Positions 26,464 to 34,290 of a stretch of DNA of 64,000 bases are shown piece by piece. Each line of letters opens with the position of its first letter. Within the stretch, counting starts at the first letter, position 1. The notes below the pieces were generated by a model. The model saw only the letters and a program-made list of their open reading frames with translations, had not been told where the DNA came from and did not search any database. Source of the DNA: Halobacillus ihumii (GTDB lineage: Bacteria > Bacillota > Bacilli > Bacillales > Halobacillaceae); the NCBI RefSeq assembly GCF_902726645.1, contig NZ_CACVAO010000001.1, forward strand, positions 1,364,001-1,428,000. The letters are read 5' to 3'. A program made the translations under genes and the position numbers.

Positions 26464-27438
26464 TTATTCAAGAACGCCTATTTCCTTATAATATTTTTTT
26501 GCACCTGGATGTAATGGAACGCCTGCAGTACCTTGCACGGCTAACTCAGGGTCAAACTGTTTGGCAACGGCCTGACCGTCTTTCAATTTATCAAGATTTT
26601 CCCATAATGCCTTAGTCAGCTCATAAACCTTCTCTTCAGACACATTAGCATCAACAGCGATCCCGCTAAATTGCCCAACCGTAATAATATCTTCTGGTTG
26701 ATTATCGTAAGTTCCAGCTTCGATGGTATGTTTAAAATTCCATGGATAGTCTGATTCATCCGTTAATGTTTTGATTGCATCTTCTGAAAAGCTCAGCACT
26801 TTTGAATCAACAGTGGAAATGAGCTCGGTAGCAGCCGAGGAAGGTACGCCTGTATAAATATTTGCTGCTTCTACTTGACCATTTCTTAATAAATCAACAG
26901 CTTCTGTAAACCCAACATAGTTCGCATTCACACTATCAACATTTACTCCATGGGCTTTCAATAATAATTCGGATTCTATGGCTGTTGCACTTCCTGGAGC
27001 ACCAAATACGAAGGAATGGCCTTTAATATCAGAAGGTGATTCAATACCAGATCCTTCTAGCGCTATGACATGACTTACATTTGGATAGAGATTTGCTAAG
27101 ACACGTATATCTTTGTACTGATTGTCTTCAAAATTACCAACTCCGTTATAAGCTTGATACATCATATTTACAGTTGAAAAACCCATCGTGACGTTTCCTT
27201 GGCTCATCAAGTTTAGATTATCAACACTCCCGTTAGAACCCTGTGATGTCACTTGTGTGCCAAGTTCATCCGTCCAAGTAGTGGATAATAATGCTCCCAA
27301 TGAATAGAAGACCCCGGTGGTTGTTCCAGTTGAAAGTACTAAAGGTTTTCCTTTCGAGTTTCCAGCCGCACCACTGCAACCGCTTACAAACAGAACGATG
27401 GCTAGCAATAACAAACCGACCTTACTGATCTTTTTCAT
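26464..27438 (-). CDS. TAXI-family TRAP solute-binding lipoprotein
   Basis: The 324-residue extracellular receptor has a lipoprotein signal with lipobox FVSGC and then the TAXI signature STGTTTGVFYSLGALLS, followed by GSNGSVDNLNLMSQGNVTMGF in shorter conserved pieces. It captures the carboxylate substrate for the fused permease. TAXI ligands known so far include glutamate and dicarboxylic or aromatic acids, so the ligand is open. The ATG at 27438 gives a proper signal peptide and lies 8 nt after AAAGGGAG; the longer frame to 27474 is unlikely. Confidence 0.9.
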   Translation of the reverse strand: MKKISKVGLLLLAIVLFVSGCSGAAGNSKGKPLVLSTGTTTGVFYSLGALLSTTWTDELGTQVTSQGSNGSVDNLNLMSQGNVTMGFSTVNMMYQAYNGVGNFEDNQYKDIRVLANLYPNVSHVIALEGSGIESPSDIKGHSFVFGAPGSATAIESELLLKAHGVNVDSVNANYVGFTEAVDLLRNGQVEAANIYTGVPSSAATELISTVDSKVLSFSEDAIKTLTDESDYPWNFKHTIEAGTYDNQPEDIITVGQFSGIAVDANVSEEKVYELTKALWENLDKLKDGQAVAKQFDPELAVQGTAGVPLHPGAKKYYKEIGVLE

Positions 27439-27491
27439 AAAATAATCTCCCTTTCCATTATTTGGTGAAACCAACGGAAACTAACTTCTTC

Positions 27492-28298
27492 CTACTTGAA
27501 AGTAGCTTTTCGCTTTTCCACAATCGCCTGCACACCTTGCTGGTAATCTTCCAACTCGGTGACCAATCCCATCGAAGAAGAAATCATATCAAGCGATGAA
27601 CGTAAACTCATATTTTCACTTTGATAAACCGCTCTTTTCGTCAATCTAATGGCTTGTTGTGGCCCATTCACTATCTTTTGTAAATAATTATCTGTAAAAT
27701 TCTCGACCTCATCCTGGGGTACTACGAAAGTCACCAAGCCCATTTCCTTAGCTTCCTCTGCTTCAATTACCTTCCCAGTCCATAACATATCTAGCGCTCT
27801 ATCCTTACCTACCAATCGAGGCAAGAAATAGGCAGCCCCATCCCCTGGAACCAACCCTACATTCACATAACTTTCAGATAATCTAATCTCCTCTGACGCA
27901 ATGCGAATATCACACATTAGTGCCATATCAAGTCCTGCACCAAACGCAGCTCCATGCATTTGAGCAATGACAGGCTGGTCAATTTCTTCCAATAATAAGG
28001 GGATCCTTTGGACCTTTTTCCATAATGAATTCTTTCTTGCTAAACCTGTACTTGTTAAATCCTCTTCACTTTTGTAAAAACCATTTCCAGCAATCATTTC
28101 CTTAATATCTCCGCCTGCACAAAAGCCTTTCCCATTCCCTTTAATCAGCACAGCACGTATTTGTTCCGAGTCCCGGACTGTTTCCAGTGCTTCAATCCAT
28201 AAATGAATCATTTCTTCACTAAAAGCATTTAAACGATCTGGCCTGTTTAATGTGATTGTTGCAATATGGTCTTCTACTTTAAAAATTAAATCGCTCAT
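27492..28298 (-). CDS. Atypical enoyl-CoA hydratase/isomerase (crotonase family)
   Basis: The 268-residue crotonase has the fold hallmarks FCAGGDIKEM and HGAAFGAGLDMALMCD. Neither catalytic glutamate of classical hydratases is conserved: the first position is D (GAGLDMA) and the second aligns with Y in SESYVNVGLVPGDG. The chemistry may thus be isomerisation, ring cleavage or hydrolysis and not simple hydration. Start ATG at 28298 overlaps the upstream dehydrogenase stop by four bases, so the longer frame to 28355 is rejected. Confidence 0.85.
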   Translation of the reverse strand: MSDLIFKVEDHIATITLNRPDRLNAFSEEMIHLWIEALETVRDSEQIRAVLIKGNGKGFCAGGDIKEMIAGNGFYKSEEDLTSTGLARKNSLWKKVQRIPLLLEEIDQPVIAQMHGAAFGAGLDMALMCDIRIASEEIRLSESYVNVGLVPGDGAAYFLPRLVGKDRALDMLWTGKVIEAEEAKEMGLVTFVVPQDEVENFTDNYLQKIVNGPQQAIRLTKRAVYQSENMSLRSSLDMISSSMGLVTELEDYQQGVQAIVEKRKATFK

Positions 28299-29392
28299 TT
28301 TATTCCCTCCCCTAATTGTTTTTCTATTACCGTCCGATCCGTGATCATTTCCCATAAGCTATCTTTGTTAGAATTCATGACATTTTCAGCCAACTGATCT
28401 GCCCAATAATTTTCATTTCCAAATTCATCTCTCCAAGCCCAAAGTCTTCGAGTCACTTGATTCAACCGATGTTCATGTGTTACTCCTATTGCCCCATGAA
28501 GCTGGTGTGCAATTTCGGTTACTTTGCCTGCTGCCTCATTCACCTTTATTTTTGCTACCGCAATTTCTTGTTCCTCAGTCCCTTTAATAAAAGCTAATAT
28601 GGCTTTATTGGCAATGGTAGTGGAGGCTACTGTTTCACCTGCTAATACAGCAATATGCTGTTGAATAGCTTGTAAACGATGCAGTGGCCGGCCAAATTGT
28701 TCACGCTCCTTTGAGTAAAGAACGCTTAATTCCAATAAGGTTTCCATAGCTCCACTCATCATGACAGTTTTTATTAATCCTCCTAAATGAGTGACTTTCG
28801 CCCTGAATTTCTCCACATTAACCTCTTCAATGAAAATGTCACCAACATCAACACTTTCAAAATGAATAGTGTCCAATGGTTCGCCAGCAAGATTGCTATT
28901 ATAATCAAAGTTAGCTTGCTTTAATGGTAATAAAGCGATTTTGGAAACACCTTCAACGCTGACTGGTACTAATAAACTCTCCGCATGTCTAGCCCATGGC
29001 ACATGTATGGCCTTCCCTCGAACAGAGTACCCTGTAGAAGTCATTTCTAACTCAATCTTGTTCTCATTATTTACAGAGAATGTCAAAACATCTGCTGAGG
29101 GTGTTACCCCATGATCCGACAACAACCATTGAACTATTAAGGTTTCTGATAAAGGAAGCGGGACAGTAAACTTCCCGGCTAACTGTAAGATATAAAGAGC
29201 ATCAGAGTAATCTCCACCAGTCCCTCCTAACGATTCTGGAATACCGACAGATGTAATGCCAGATTCCACTAACACCGACCATAAATCCTCAGCAAATATG
29301 CCGTTTTCTGATTGATCAATCAATTCTTTTGAGCACAAAGACTTGAACATTTTATTGGTGGAATCCAATATGATTTCTTGCATATCACTCAT
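28295..29392 (-). CDS. Acyl-CoA dehydrogenase, small partner subunit
   Basis: The 365-residue flavoprotein has the N-terminal ACAD domain (GIPESLGGTGGDYSDALYI) and a C-terminal helical domain with SKEREQFGRPLHRLQAIQQHIA and LHGAIGVTHEHRLNQVTRRL. The central substrate-binding part is short. It overlaps the next dehydrogenase gene by four bases, which fits obligate heteromeric ACADs such as those for steroid side chains or cyclic acids. Whether it keeps its own active-site base was not established. Confidence 0.85.
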   Translation of the reverse strand: MSDMQEIILDSTNKMFKSLCSKELIDQSENGIFAEDLWSVLVESGITSVGIPESLGGTGGDYSDALYILQLAGKFTVPLPLSETLIVQWLLSDHGVTPSADVLTFSVNNENKIELEMTSTGYSVRGKAIHVPWARHAESLLVPVSVEGVSKIALLPLKQANFDYNSNLAGEPLDTIHFESVDVGDIFIEEVNVEKFRAKVTHLGGLIKTVMMSGAMETLLELSVLYSKEREQFGRPLHRLQAIQQHIAVLAGETVASTTIANKAILAFIKGTEEQEIAVAKIKVNEAAGKVTEIAHQLHGAIGVTHEHRLNQVTRRLWAWRDEFGNENYWADQLAENVMNSNKDSLWEMITDRTVIEKQLGEGIK

Positions 29393-30537
29393 TCAGCAAC
29401 AACCCCTTTCGTAACGATTCCTCTTAAGATTTCTGTGGTCCCACCACGCAAAGTGAATCCTGGTCCATGTAAAATGGACTGAGCCAATAACCTTTCAAAC
29501 CGAACATCCGACGTTATCGATGGATGACTATCAATAATTAACCGGGCAGTCTCAGCCACACTCTTCTCAAAATTTGTTCCCATATCTTTAACTAAAGCAG
29601 CGGCTGTATTTACATCCGCTCCTTCCTCTAATAATTGCGCAATCCCGATGGACATGTGTCTTAAACTATATAATTCAGCCAAAAGTTTCGCCGTTTCCCT
29701 CATTCCTCGCAGGTCCTTATTACTCTTCAACTTGCCAATCATTTCCTCTAATAAAGGGAATGTACTCAGTATCCTTTCAGGTCCACTTCTTTCATAAGCA
29801 AGCTCCGCCATGCTCTGTTTCCACCCGTTAGCTTCTTGCCCAACAATGTTTCCTTCAGGAATGATAACGTTTTCAAAAAATACTTCATTAAAGTGTTCTT
29901 CGCCTGTTAAATATTTAATGGGTCTAATAGTGATACCAGGACTGGACAAATCCACAACCAATTGACTTAACCCCTCATGTTTCCTGTCTGTTTTTCTTGG
30001 TGAGGTTCTGCAGAGCACTATCATATAATCGGATAGATGCGCCCCACTAGTCCATATTTTCATGCCATTTAACACCCAGCCCTCTTTTGTCCTTTCTGCT
30101 CTTGTACTTATAGAAGCTAAATCAGAACCAGCATTTGGCTCACTTAAACCTATTGAAAAATAACACGTACCTTTTGCAATTTTAGGAAGGAAAAACTCCT
30201 TTTGTGCTTCAGTTCCATATTTCAGAAATAAAGGACCCGTCTGACGATCAGCAAACCAATGAGCAGCTATTGGAGCACCTGCCGCTAATAATTCCTCAAT
30301 AACTATATATCGTTCGAGTGAGCTCCTCTCAGACCCCCCATATTTTTTAGGCCAAGTCATACCAATCCAGCCTTTTCCTCCAAGCTTTTTCGAGAACTCT
30401 GGTGAATAGCCGCTTAGCCATGAGTCAACTTGAGGTTCGAAGCTTTCTTTTTCATCCTTTAGAAATTGTCGTACCTCCCCCCTAAAGGCTTCTTGTTCCT
30501 CCGTAAATTCCGTCATCGGTACCTTTAATTTGTTCAT
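29389..30537 (-). CDS. Acyl-CoA dehydrogenase, large partner subunit
   Basis: The 382-residue ACAD shows GWIGMTWPKKYGGSERSSLERYIV (in part GMTWPKKYGGS), SIGLSEPNAGSDLASISTRAER (FAD/substrate motif SEPNAGSDLAS), WTSGAHLSDY and the C-terminal LRGGTTEILRGIV. It is typical of FadE-type enzymes that occur as pairs with a second ACAD. It is the first gene of the catabolic operon. GGGAGGGTG lies about 9 nt before the ATG. Substrate unknown; alicyclic, branched or steroid-derived acyl-CoA are candidates. Confidence 0.88.
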   Translation of the reverse strand: MNKLKVPMTEFTEEQEAFRGEVRQFLKDEKESFEPQVDSWLSGYSPEFSKKLGGKGWIGMTWPKKYGGSERSSLERYIVIEELLAAGAPIAAHWFADRQTGPLFLKYGTEAQKEFFLPKIAKGTCYFSIGLSEPNAGSDLASISTRAERTKEGWVLNGMKIWTSGAHLSDYMIVLCRTSPRKTDRKHEGLSQLVVDLSSPGITIRPIKYLTGEEHFNEVFFENVIIPEGNIVGQEANGWKQSMAELAYERSGPERILSTFPLLEEMIGKLKSNKDLRGMRETAKLLAELYSLRHMSIGIAQLLEEGADVNTAAALVKDMGTNFEKSVAETARLIIDSHPSITSDVRFERLLAQSILHGPGFTLRGGTTEILRGIVTKGVVAE

Positions 30538-30556
30538 ATAAAAACACCCTCCCTTT

Positions 30557-30593
30557 TTACCGTTATACGATAACTGTTACCATTATATGATAC
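30557..30593 (-). promoter_or_regulatory. Direct repeats upstream of the dehydrogenase operon, candidate IclR operators
   Basis: Two 16-bp direct repeats, TTACCGTTATACGATA at 30557-30572 and TTACCATTATATGATA at 30577-30592, are spaced exactly 20 bp. The first contains the inverted repeat GTTAT-ACG-ATAAC. They lie 20-56 bp upstream of the operon's first start codon. The operon's own IclR regulator is the likely ligand (inference). Confidence 0.55.
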
Positions 30594-30991
30594 TTTGTAT
30601 TTTAAAGGACTCAATTATAAATAGCAACAACTTTTAAAATTTTCTAATTATTACTTCAGAGGATTTATTTCCAAGGTCACTATCCTCTAAAAAGTTAATG
30701 GTTTCTAAGCACAAAAAAGTCAGAAAGAGAATTCTTCCTTCCTGACTAAGAATCTTCGAATATAAAGTTTAAATGGACTGCTCAATTATTGAAATTCCAG
30801 ATGAAAATTGTATCTTTATTTGATTGGGCATAGATATATATATAAATATAAACAAATAAGCCAGAAGATGATATGATGAGTACAAACCACTGGAAAAAGG
30901 TGTCTTATATGGCTAAAGACCACGCACCACCTCATGTCGTTCAGGATTGCCCGGATAAAATCCACACTTTTATTTAAATATACTCAGAAAC
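30594..30991. other. Intergenic region, no gene recognised
   Basis: About 400 AT-rich bases upstream of the catabolic operon. Possible tiny frames (for example 30873-30977 on the plus strand) lack a convincing ribosome binding site or family. Confidence 0.5.
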
Positions 30992-31027
30992 AAAAAAAGC
31001 ACCTGAGCAATGAAGCCCAGGCGCCTT
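30992..31027 (-). terminator. Terminator of the 60-residue gene
   Basis: On the minus strand GGCGCCTGGGC pairs with GCTCAGGTGC around TTCATT and is followed by seven T residues. It resembles the terminator at 22345. Confidence 0.75.
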
Positions 31028-31068
31028 TCCCGTAGATTTATCAGGAGCTGTTCGTGAGCGACAGCCCC

Positions 31069-31251
31069 CTATTGTTTCTCCATATTCCGCTTAAACTCCC
31101 TCATTTTCTCATCAGCTACCAATTCAATAGGCTCCTCCTGATCGGCAGCGACCCCTATTTGTTTCCCACGATCATCATTGATGATCCGATCTCTTTGACC
31201 GTCGCGGTGGGGAGTTGTTTCGGAATGAGTGTTCTCTGAATCCTTCGGCAT
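31069..31251 (-). CDS. Small acidic/charged hypothetical protein
   Basis: The 60-residue soluble protein is highly hydrophilic, with an Asp/Glu/Arg-rich sequence ending in ADEKMREFKRNMEKQ. I do not recognise a family. It is called because AAGGAGG lies 9 nt before the ATG at 31251 and because its own terminator follows 42 nt downstream. The earlier in-frame ATG at 31260 overlaps that ribosome binding site and is unlikely. Confidence 0.55.
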   Translation of the reverse strand: MPKDSENTHSETTPHRDGQRDRIINDDRGKQIGVAADQEEPIELVADEKMREFKRNMEKQ

Positions 31252-31441
31252 AAGGTTCATCCTCCTTTTTCATAATTTGGATGAACGGCCTTAATATTAT
31301 ACCTAAGTAAAATAACAACTATCATCAGAGTGTGAATCGTCTTAACAAACCGAATCATTCTCCCCTGCTCACACGACTAATGTATACAGACCCATACATT
31401 CAGCAACAATGGTAAAAACATCAACGAGTGAGGTGTCGGTC

Positions 31442-31531
31442 ATGTTTGCGAAAGGATTCAGAAACGCACTATTGCTATGTGCCCCATTTTGGATAATGGT
31501 CATCCTGTTGATAGCTTTCACAAAAGGATAA
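31442..31531 (+). CDS. Possible single-helix small membrane peptide
   Basis: A 29-residue frame encodes a short basic N-terminus (MFAKGFRN), a continuous hydrophobic helix (LLLCAPFWIMVILLIAF) and a TKG tail, the profile of a genuine small membrane peptide. The upstream GTGAGGTG is a weak ribosome binding site. It lies in the gap between two minus-strand genes. Chance origin cannot be excluded. Confidence 0.35.
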   Translation: MFAKGFRNALLLCAPFWIMVILLIAFTKG

Positions 31532-31545
31532 CGCCTAGAAATAGA

Positions 31546-31586
31546 AAAATGCTGTCTCTCCGCCAAACGCGAAGAGACAGCATTTT
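31546..31586 (-). terminator. Terminator of the first LCP gene
   Basis: Minus-strand arms AAAATGCTGTCTCT and AGAGACAGCATTTT form a 14-bp stem with a 12-nt loop immediately after the stop codon. Confidence 0.88.
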
Positions 31587-31589
31587 AAG

Positions 31590-32549
31590 TTACGAGCTGT
31601 ATTCCTTAATCATATTATGAACCTTCTGTACTTCCTTATCCGGCACTTGCAGATAGTACGTCCCATTAATCCTTGTACCGTTACCCTTCATTTGATACGT
31701 GTTCATATTTTCCTTGGCACTACGATAGTTCAGCATAATATTTTTCATTGTACTGAAATTCATATTCGTTGTGACATTACTGCCAAGAACATCCATGATA
31801 TCTCCAATCCGACTCACCGAACTAATGCTCGCACCCTTATCAATAATCGCCTGAATCACTTGACGCTGACGCTCATTTCGCCCAGCATCGCCTCTTGGAT
31901 CCTGGTATCTCATCCGTACATACCCCATCGTCTGCGCGCCATTCATCGTAATTTTACCTTTTTCATAATGATAGCCTTTTTTATAATAGCCGGTATCATA
32001 CCAATCTAGTTGATTGTTAACGGTAATTCCTCCAACCGCATCGACCATTTCAGAAAGCCCCTGCATGTTCATCTGCACATAATAATCAAGTTCAATATCT
32101 AAAAAGTTCTCCACCGTACTGATCGTCATGCTTGTGCCGCCAAATGCATACGCATGATTAATCTTGTCCATCGTTCCAGCCATTGGGTCATCGCCCACAA
32201 GCTTCGTTCGCGTATCACGCGGAATACTGATCAGCTGACTGCGATCATTGGCCGGATCTAACGAAAGCACCATCAGAGCATCCGATCTGCCTCGATCACC
32301 TTTCCTTTCATCAACACCCATCAGCAAAATATTTAAAGGTTCCTGGTTAGAAATCTTTTTCTTGGCCGCTTCGTGATCAATAGAAGCCACCTTCTGATGC
32401 ATCTCATCATCAACCGTGCTTTTCGCTCCCGCATAAATTGTGTACAGGTAACCTCCCCCGCCTACAATAAGCAAGGCGATCAGTAGAAGCGGTATCTTCC
32501 ACCATTTGCCCCTTTTTCTCTTCTTTCTGTGTATATCTGAACGTTTCAT
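31590..32549 (-). CDS. LytR-CpsA-Psr (LCP) family phosphotransferase, copy 1
   Basis: The 319-residue protein has a basic cytoplasmic tail, one transmembrane helix (KWWKIPLLLIALLIVGGGGYLY region, about 15-38) and an extracellular LCP domain with NILLMGVDERKGDRGRSDALMVLSLDP, SIPRDTRTKL and the catalytic-arginine motif YVRMRYQDPRGDAGRNERQRQVI, all cut here from the usual sequence. LCP enzymes attach teichoic acid or other glycopolymers to peptidoglycan. It is nearly identical over its length to the gene at 58678, which is on the same strand. Confidence 0.93.
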   Translation of the reverse strand: MKRSDIHRKKRKRGKWWKIPLLLIALLIVGGGGYLYTIYAGAKSTVDDEMHQKVASIDHEAAKKKISNQEPLNILLMGVDERKGDRGRSDALMVLSLDPANDRSQLISIPRDTRTKLVGDDPMAGTMDKINHAYAFGGTSMTISTVENFLDIELDYYVQMNMQGLSEMVDAVGGITVNNQLDWYDTGYYKKGYHYEKGKITMNGAQTMGYVRMRYQDPRGDAGRNERQRQVIQAIIDKGASISSVSRIGDIMDVLGSNVTTNMNFSTMKNIMLNYRSAKENMNTYQMKGNGTRINGTYYLQVPDKEVQKVHNMIKEYSS

Positions 32550-32800
32550 AATTAATGTCTCACTCCATTATTTGTAAATCTACTATCCTTCATTATACCT
32601 ATATAGTGCACAGACAACAAGAATACGACAAAATTCTTAGAATTGCAAATGGCTTTCTAGATTAATAGTGGGATCATTTCACACAAAAAATAGACACCTC
32701 CCGCTATCAAGCAGAGAATGCCTAAATTCGATGAATGGTATTACCGTAATCAAAGAGCAACTATATAAAAAGCTGCATCTCGATTTATTCTGAAATATCT
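32550..32800. other. Intergenic spacer with a possible toxin-module remnant
   Basis: No gene is seen. The segment AAAAATAGACACCTCCCGC at about 32686-32704 resembles the AATAGACACTTCCCG arm of the bidirectional hairpin in the type I toxin modules and could be a decayed fragment. Confidence 0.3.
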
Positions 32801-32830
32801 AATATTATGGAAGTATTACCAGCATAGTTA

Positions 32831-32839
32831 TGTAATAAT
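32831..32839 (+). promoter_or_regulatory. Candidate toxin promoter, module 1
   Basis: The sequence TGTAATAAT forms an extended -10 that is conserved in all three modules (also near 37320 and 40098). The upstream TTGGAAGTATTA segment is conserved in modules 2 and 3, with ATGGAA in module 1. Confidence 0.45.
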
Positions 32840-32912
32840 AGAAAATAGATAGTTGTTTGAATTGAATAGGGTGTCGGCTAGTCCCCATGTCATATAAAAA
32901 GGGGGTGATGCC

Positions 32913-33011
32913 ATGAGCGTCTATGAAGCATTGATGGTTGCTATAGCTTTTAGCACCTTAAATGTATCATTGATTGCCTTAGTTGTGGCGATTTCACGCA
33001 AAAGAAAATAG
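32913..33011 (+). CDS. Type I toxin, holin-like peptide (Hol-Tox family), copy 1
   Basis: The 32-residue peptide starts MSVYEALMVAIAFSTLNVS, has a hydrophobic helix through LIALVVAI and ends in the basic tail SRKRK. This matches the putative holin-like toxin family related to TxpA/BsrG toxins, which insert in the membrane. The ribosome binding site AAAGGGGGTG is strong. A convergent antisense promoter lies about 130 bp downstream, the classical arrangement for a type I system. Copy 2 at 37403 encodes an identical peptide. Confidence 0.85.
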   Translation: MSVYEALMVAIAFSTLNVSLIALVVAISRKRK

Positions 33012-33168
33012 ACACCCTGTCGAGCAAACGGGAAGTGTCTATTTTCGACAATAGCCATACCCTATCTAGAGCAACTATCTAGGGGATCACAGTGGGAGCT
33101 GTGATCTCCTTTTCTTATGTGTATCCTGTTTCTGGCTTAATTATACCATGTTTTTGTCTGAAAGTTAA
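33012..33168 (-). ncRNA. Antisense antitoxin RNA, module 1
   Basis: On the minus strand a -35 TTAACT (33163-33168), 17-nt spacer and extended -10 TGGTATAAT (TATAAT at 33140-33145) should start an RNA near 33133. The RNA runs through a stable hairpin (33083-33109) and ends at a GACACTTCCCG/CGACAGGGTGTC hairpin followed by ATTTTC at about 33012. It overlaps the 3' end of the toxin transcript, as in txpA/RatA and bsrG/SR4. The mature ends are inferred. Confidence 0.7.
33083..33116 (+). terminator. Sense-strand terminator of toxin module 1
   Basis: GGGATCACAG and CTGTGATCTCC form a stem with a TGGGAG loop, followed by TTTTCTT on the plus strand. Conserved in all three modules (37574 and 40351 regions). 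Confidence 0.7.
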
Positions 33169-33175
33169 ATGAATA

Positions 33176-33434
33176 GTTACCTATTGGTAGTAACCCACAC
33201 ATAAATCAGCCTGACAACTGATAGACTATCACCACAACAAAGTCTGGGCAGTACCTCGATAAGGTCAACTGAACTTCGACGCCTTAACGATTGCACTACA
33301 ATAAGAGTAAGTCTAATAAAATCTTTTCCGGTACTCACCTGTTACTGCTGAATCCAACACAAGTAGTTGTAACTACTTAGACAGAAGGTGATTATTGGTA
33401 TTTTAATTTATAGCGTTGTGCGAAATTAATAAGG
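33176..33434. other. Intergenic spacer, nothing recognised
   Basis: About 260 bases between toxin module 1 and the GntR gene. No open frame with a ribosome binding site, RNA gene or clear repeat is visible. Confidence 0.5.
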
Positions 33435-34118
33435 TTAAACTTTCTCAATAGAATGTCTAACAGAAGCCATGATTTCACGAAAAGACTGAAGAGCTTCATC
33501 AGAATCCCTTTCACGAATCGCCTTAAGCAGAGACTCATGGAAAGGATAACTCTGATCAAAGATATCATCTTTCCCAAATGGTACATTCCAGAACTCATGA
33601 AAAGTATCCCATACCGAGTCTATGATGCTCTCTAGCATTGGATTTTTAGATGCTTTATATATGGCCTGATGAAAGTGAGCATCTGCCTGATTGGCCTTCT
33701 CCCTTTCATCATTTTCAATAAAAGTAACATATTCTTTCAAATGAAGACTCATTTGATTGATATCTGCCTCATTTGCTGAGACTACTGCAAGTTCTACTGC
33801 TTTCCCCTCTAACGCCTCTCTCACCTCAAGAGTTTCCAACAAGAATTTCTTTTCATTTTCCACCTCAAAGGCCATTTGAATATGGAATGGTTTTATATCA
33901 CTTATGAAAGTGCCCTTCCCATTCAAAACTTTTAAGGCACCTTGGGATTCAAGTAATTGTAACGCTTCCCTTAATGAGGAGCGCCCTATTCCTAATGTTT
34001 GAACGAGTTCTGCCACGGAGGGAAGACGATCTCCGCTTTTTAAATTCTCTTGCTTAATGTACGTCTTAATTTCATCTGCCACGAGTTCAGACAATCGTTT
34101 TTTCCTTAATGCTTTCAC
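33435..34118 (-). CDS. FadR-subfamily GntR transcriptional regulator
   Basis: The 227-residue protein has an N-terminal GntR winged helix (LKSGDRLPSVAELVQTLGIGRSSLREALQLLE in pieces, GDRLPSVAELV and GRSSLREAL) and a C-terminal all-helical FCD domain with the metal-binding D/H residues in EANQADAHFHQAIYKAS and SHFHE-like FHESLLKAI. It is divergent from the lyase-antiporter pair and probably controls it. GTG at 34118 preceded by AGAGGTGATG is preferred over the upstream ATG at 34166, which lies in the promoter region. Confidence 0.88.
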   Translation of the reverse strand: MKALRKKRLSELVADEIKTYIKQENLKSGDRLPSVAELVQTLGIGRSSLREALQLLESQGALKVLNGKGTFISDIKPFHIQMAFEVENEKKFLLETLEVREALEGKAVELAVVSANEADINQMSLHLKEYVTFIENDEREKANQADAHFHQAIYKASKNPMLESIIDSVWDTFHEFWNVPFGKDDIFDQSYPFHESLLKAIRERDSDEALQSFREIMASVRHSIEKV

Positions 34119-34146
34119 GACATCACCTCTGATTGAACTTACCCTC

Positions 34147-34169
34147 ATTATACTATGGGTGTACATAGT
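34147..34169 (-). promoter_or_regulatory. GntR-gene promoter with inverted-repeat operator
   Basis: A minus-strand -10 TATAAT (34147-34152) adjoins the inverted repeat ACTATG-N6-CATAGT at 34152-34169. This arrangement suggests autoregulation by the FadR-type repressor. The exact site is inferred. Confidence 0.5.
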
Positions 34170-34290
34170 TATAAAATATAAACACTCTGGTTGTTTGTAA
34201 ATTCATAATATTTATACCTTTCATACAGGTTGATAGTATGATAGTATTTCATAAAGTGAATCAATCGGCAATGATGAGGGAGGAACGCTT

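Noticed and set aside
30873..30977. Possible 34-residue plus-strand peptide
   Set aside because: The start has no ribosome binding site and the sequence is not recognisable, although an internal ATG follows AAGGTG.
32913..33011. True phage holin
   Set aside because: No endolysin or phage genes occur nearby. The antisense promoter and hairpins fit a type I toxin.
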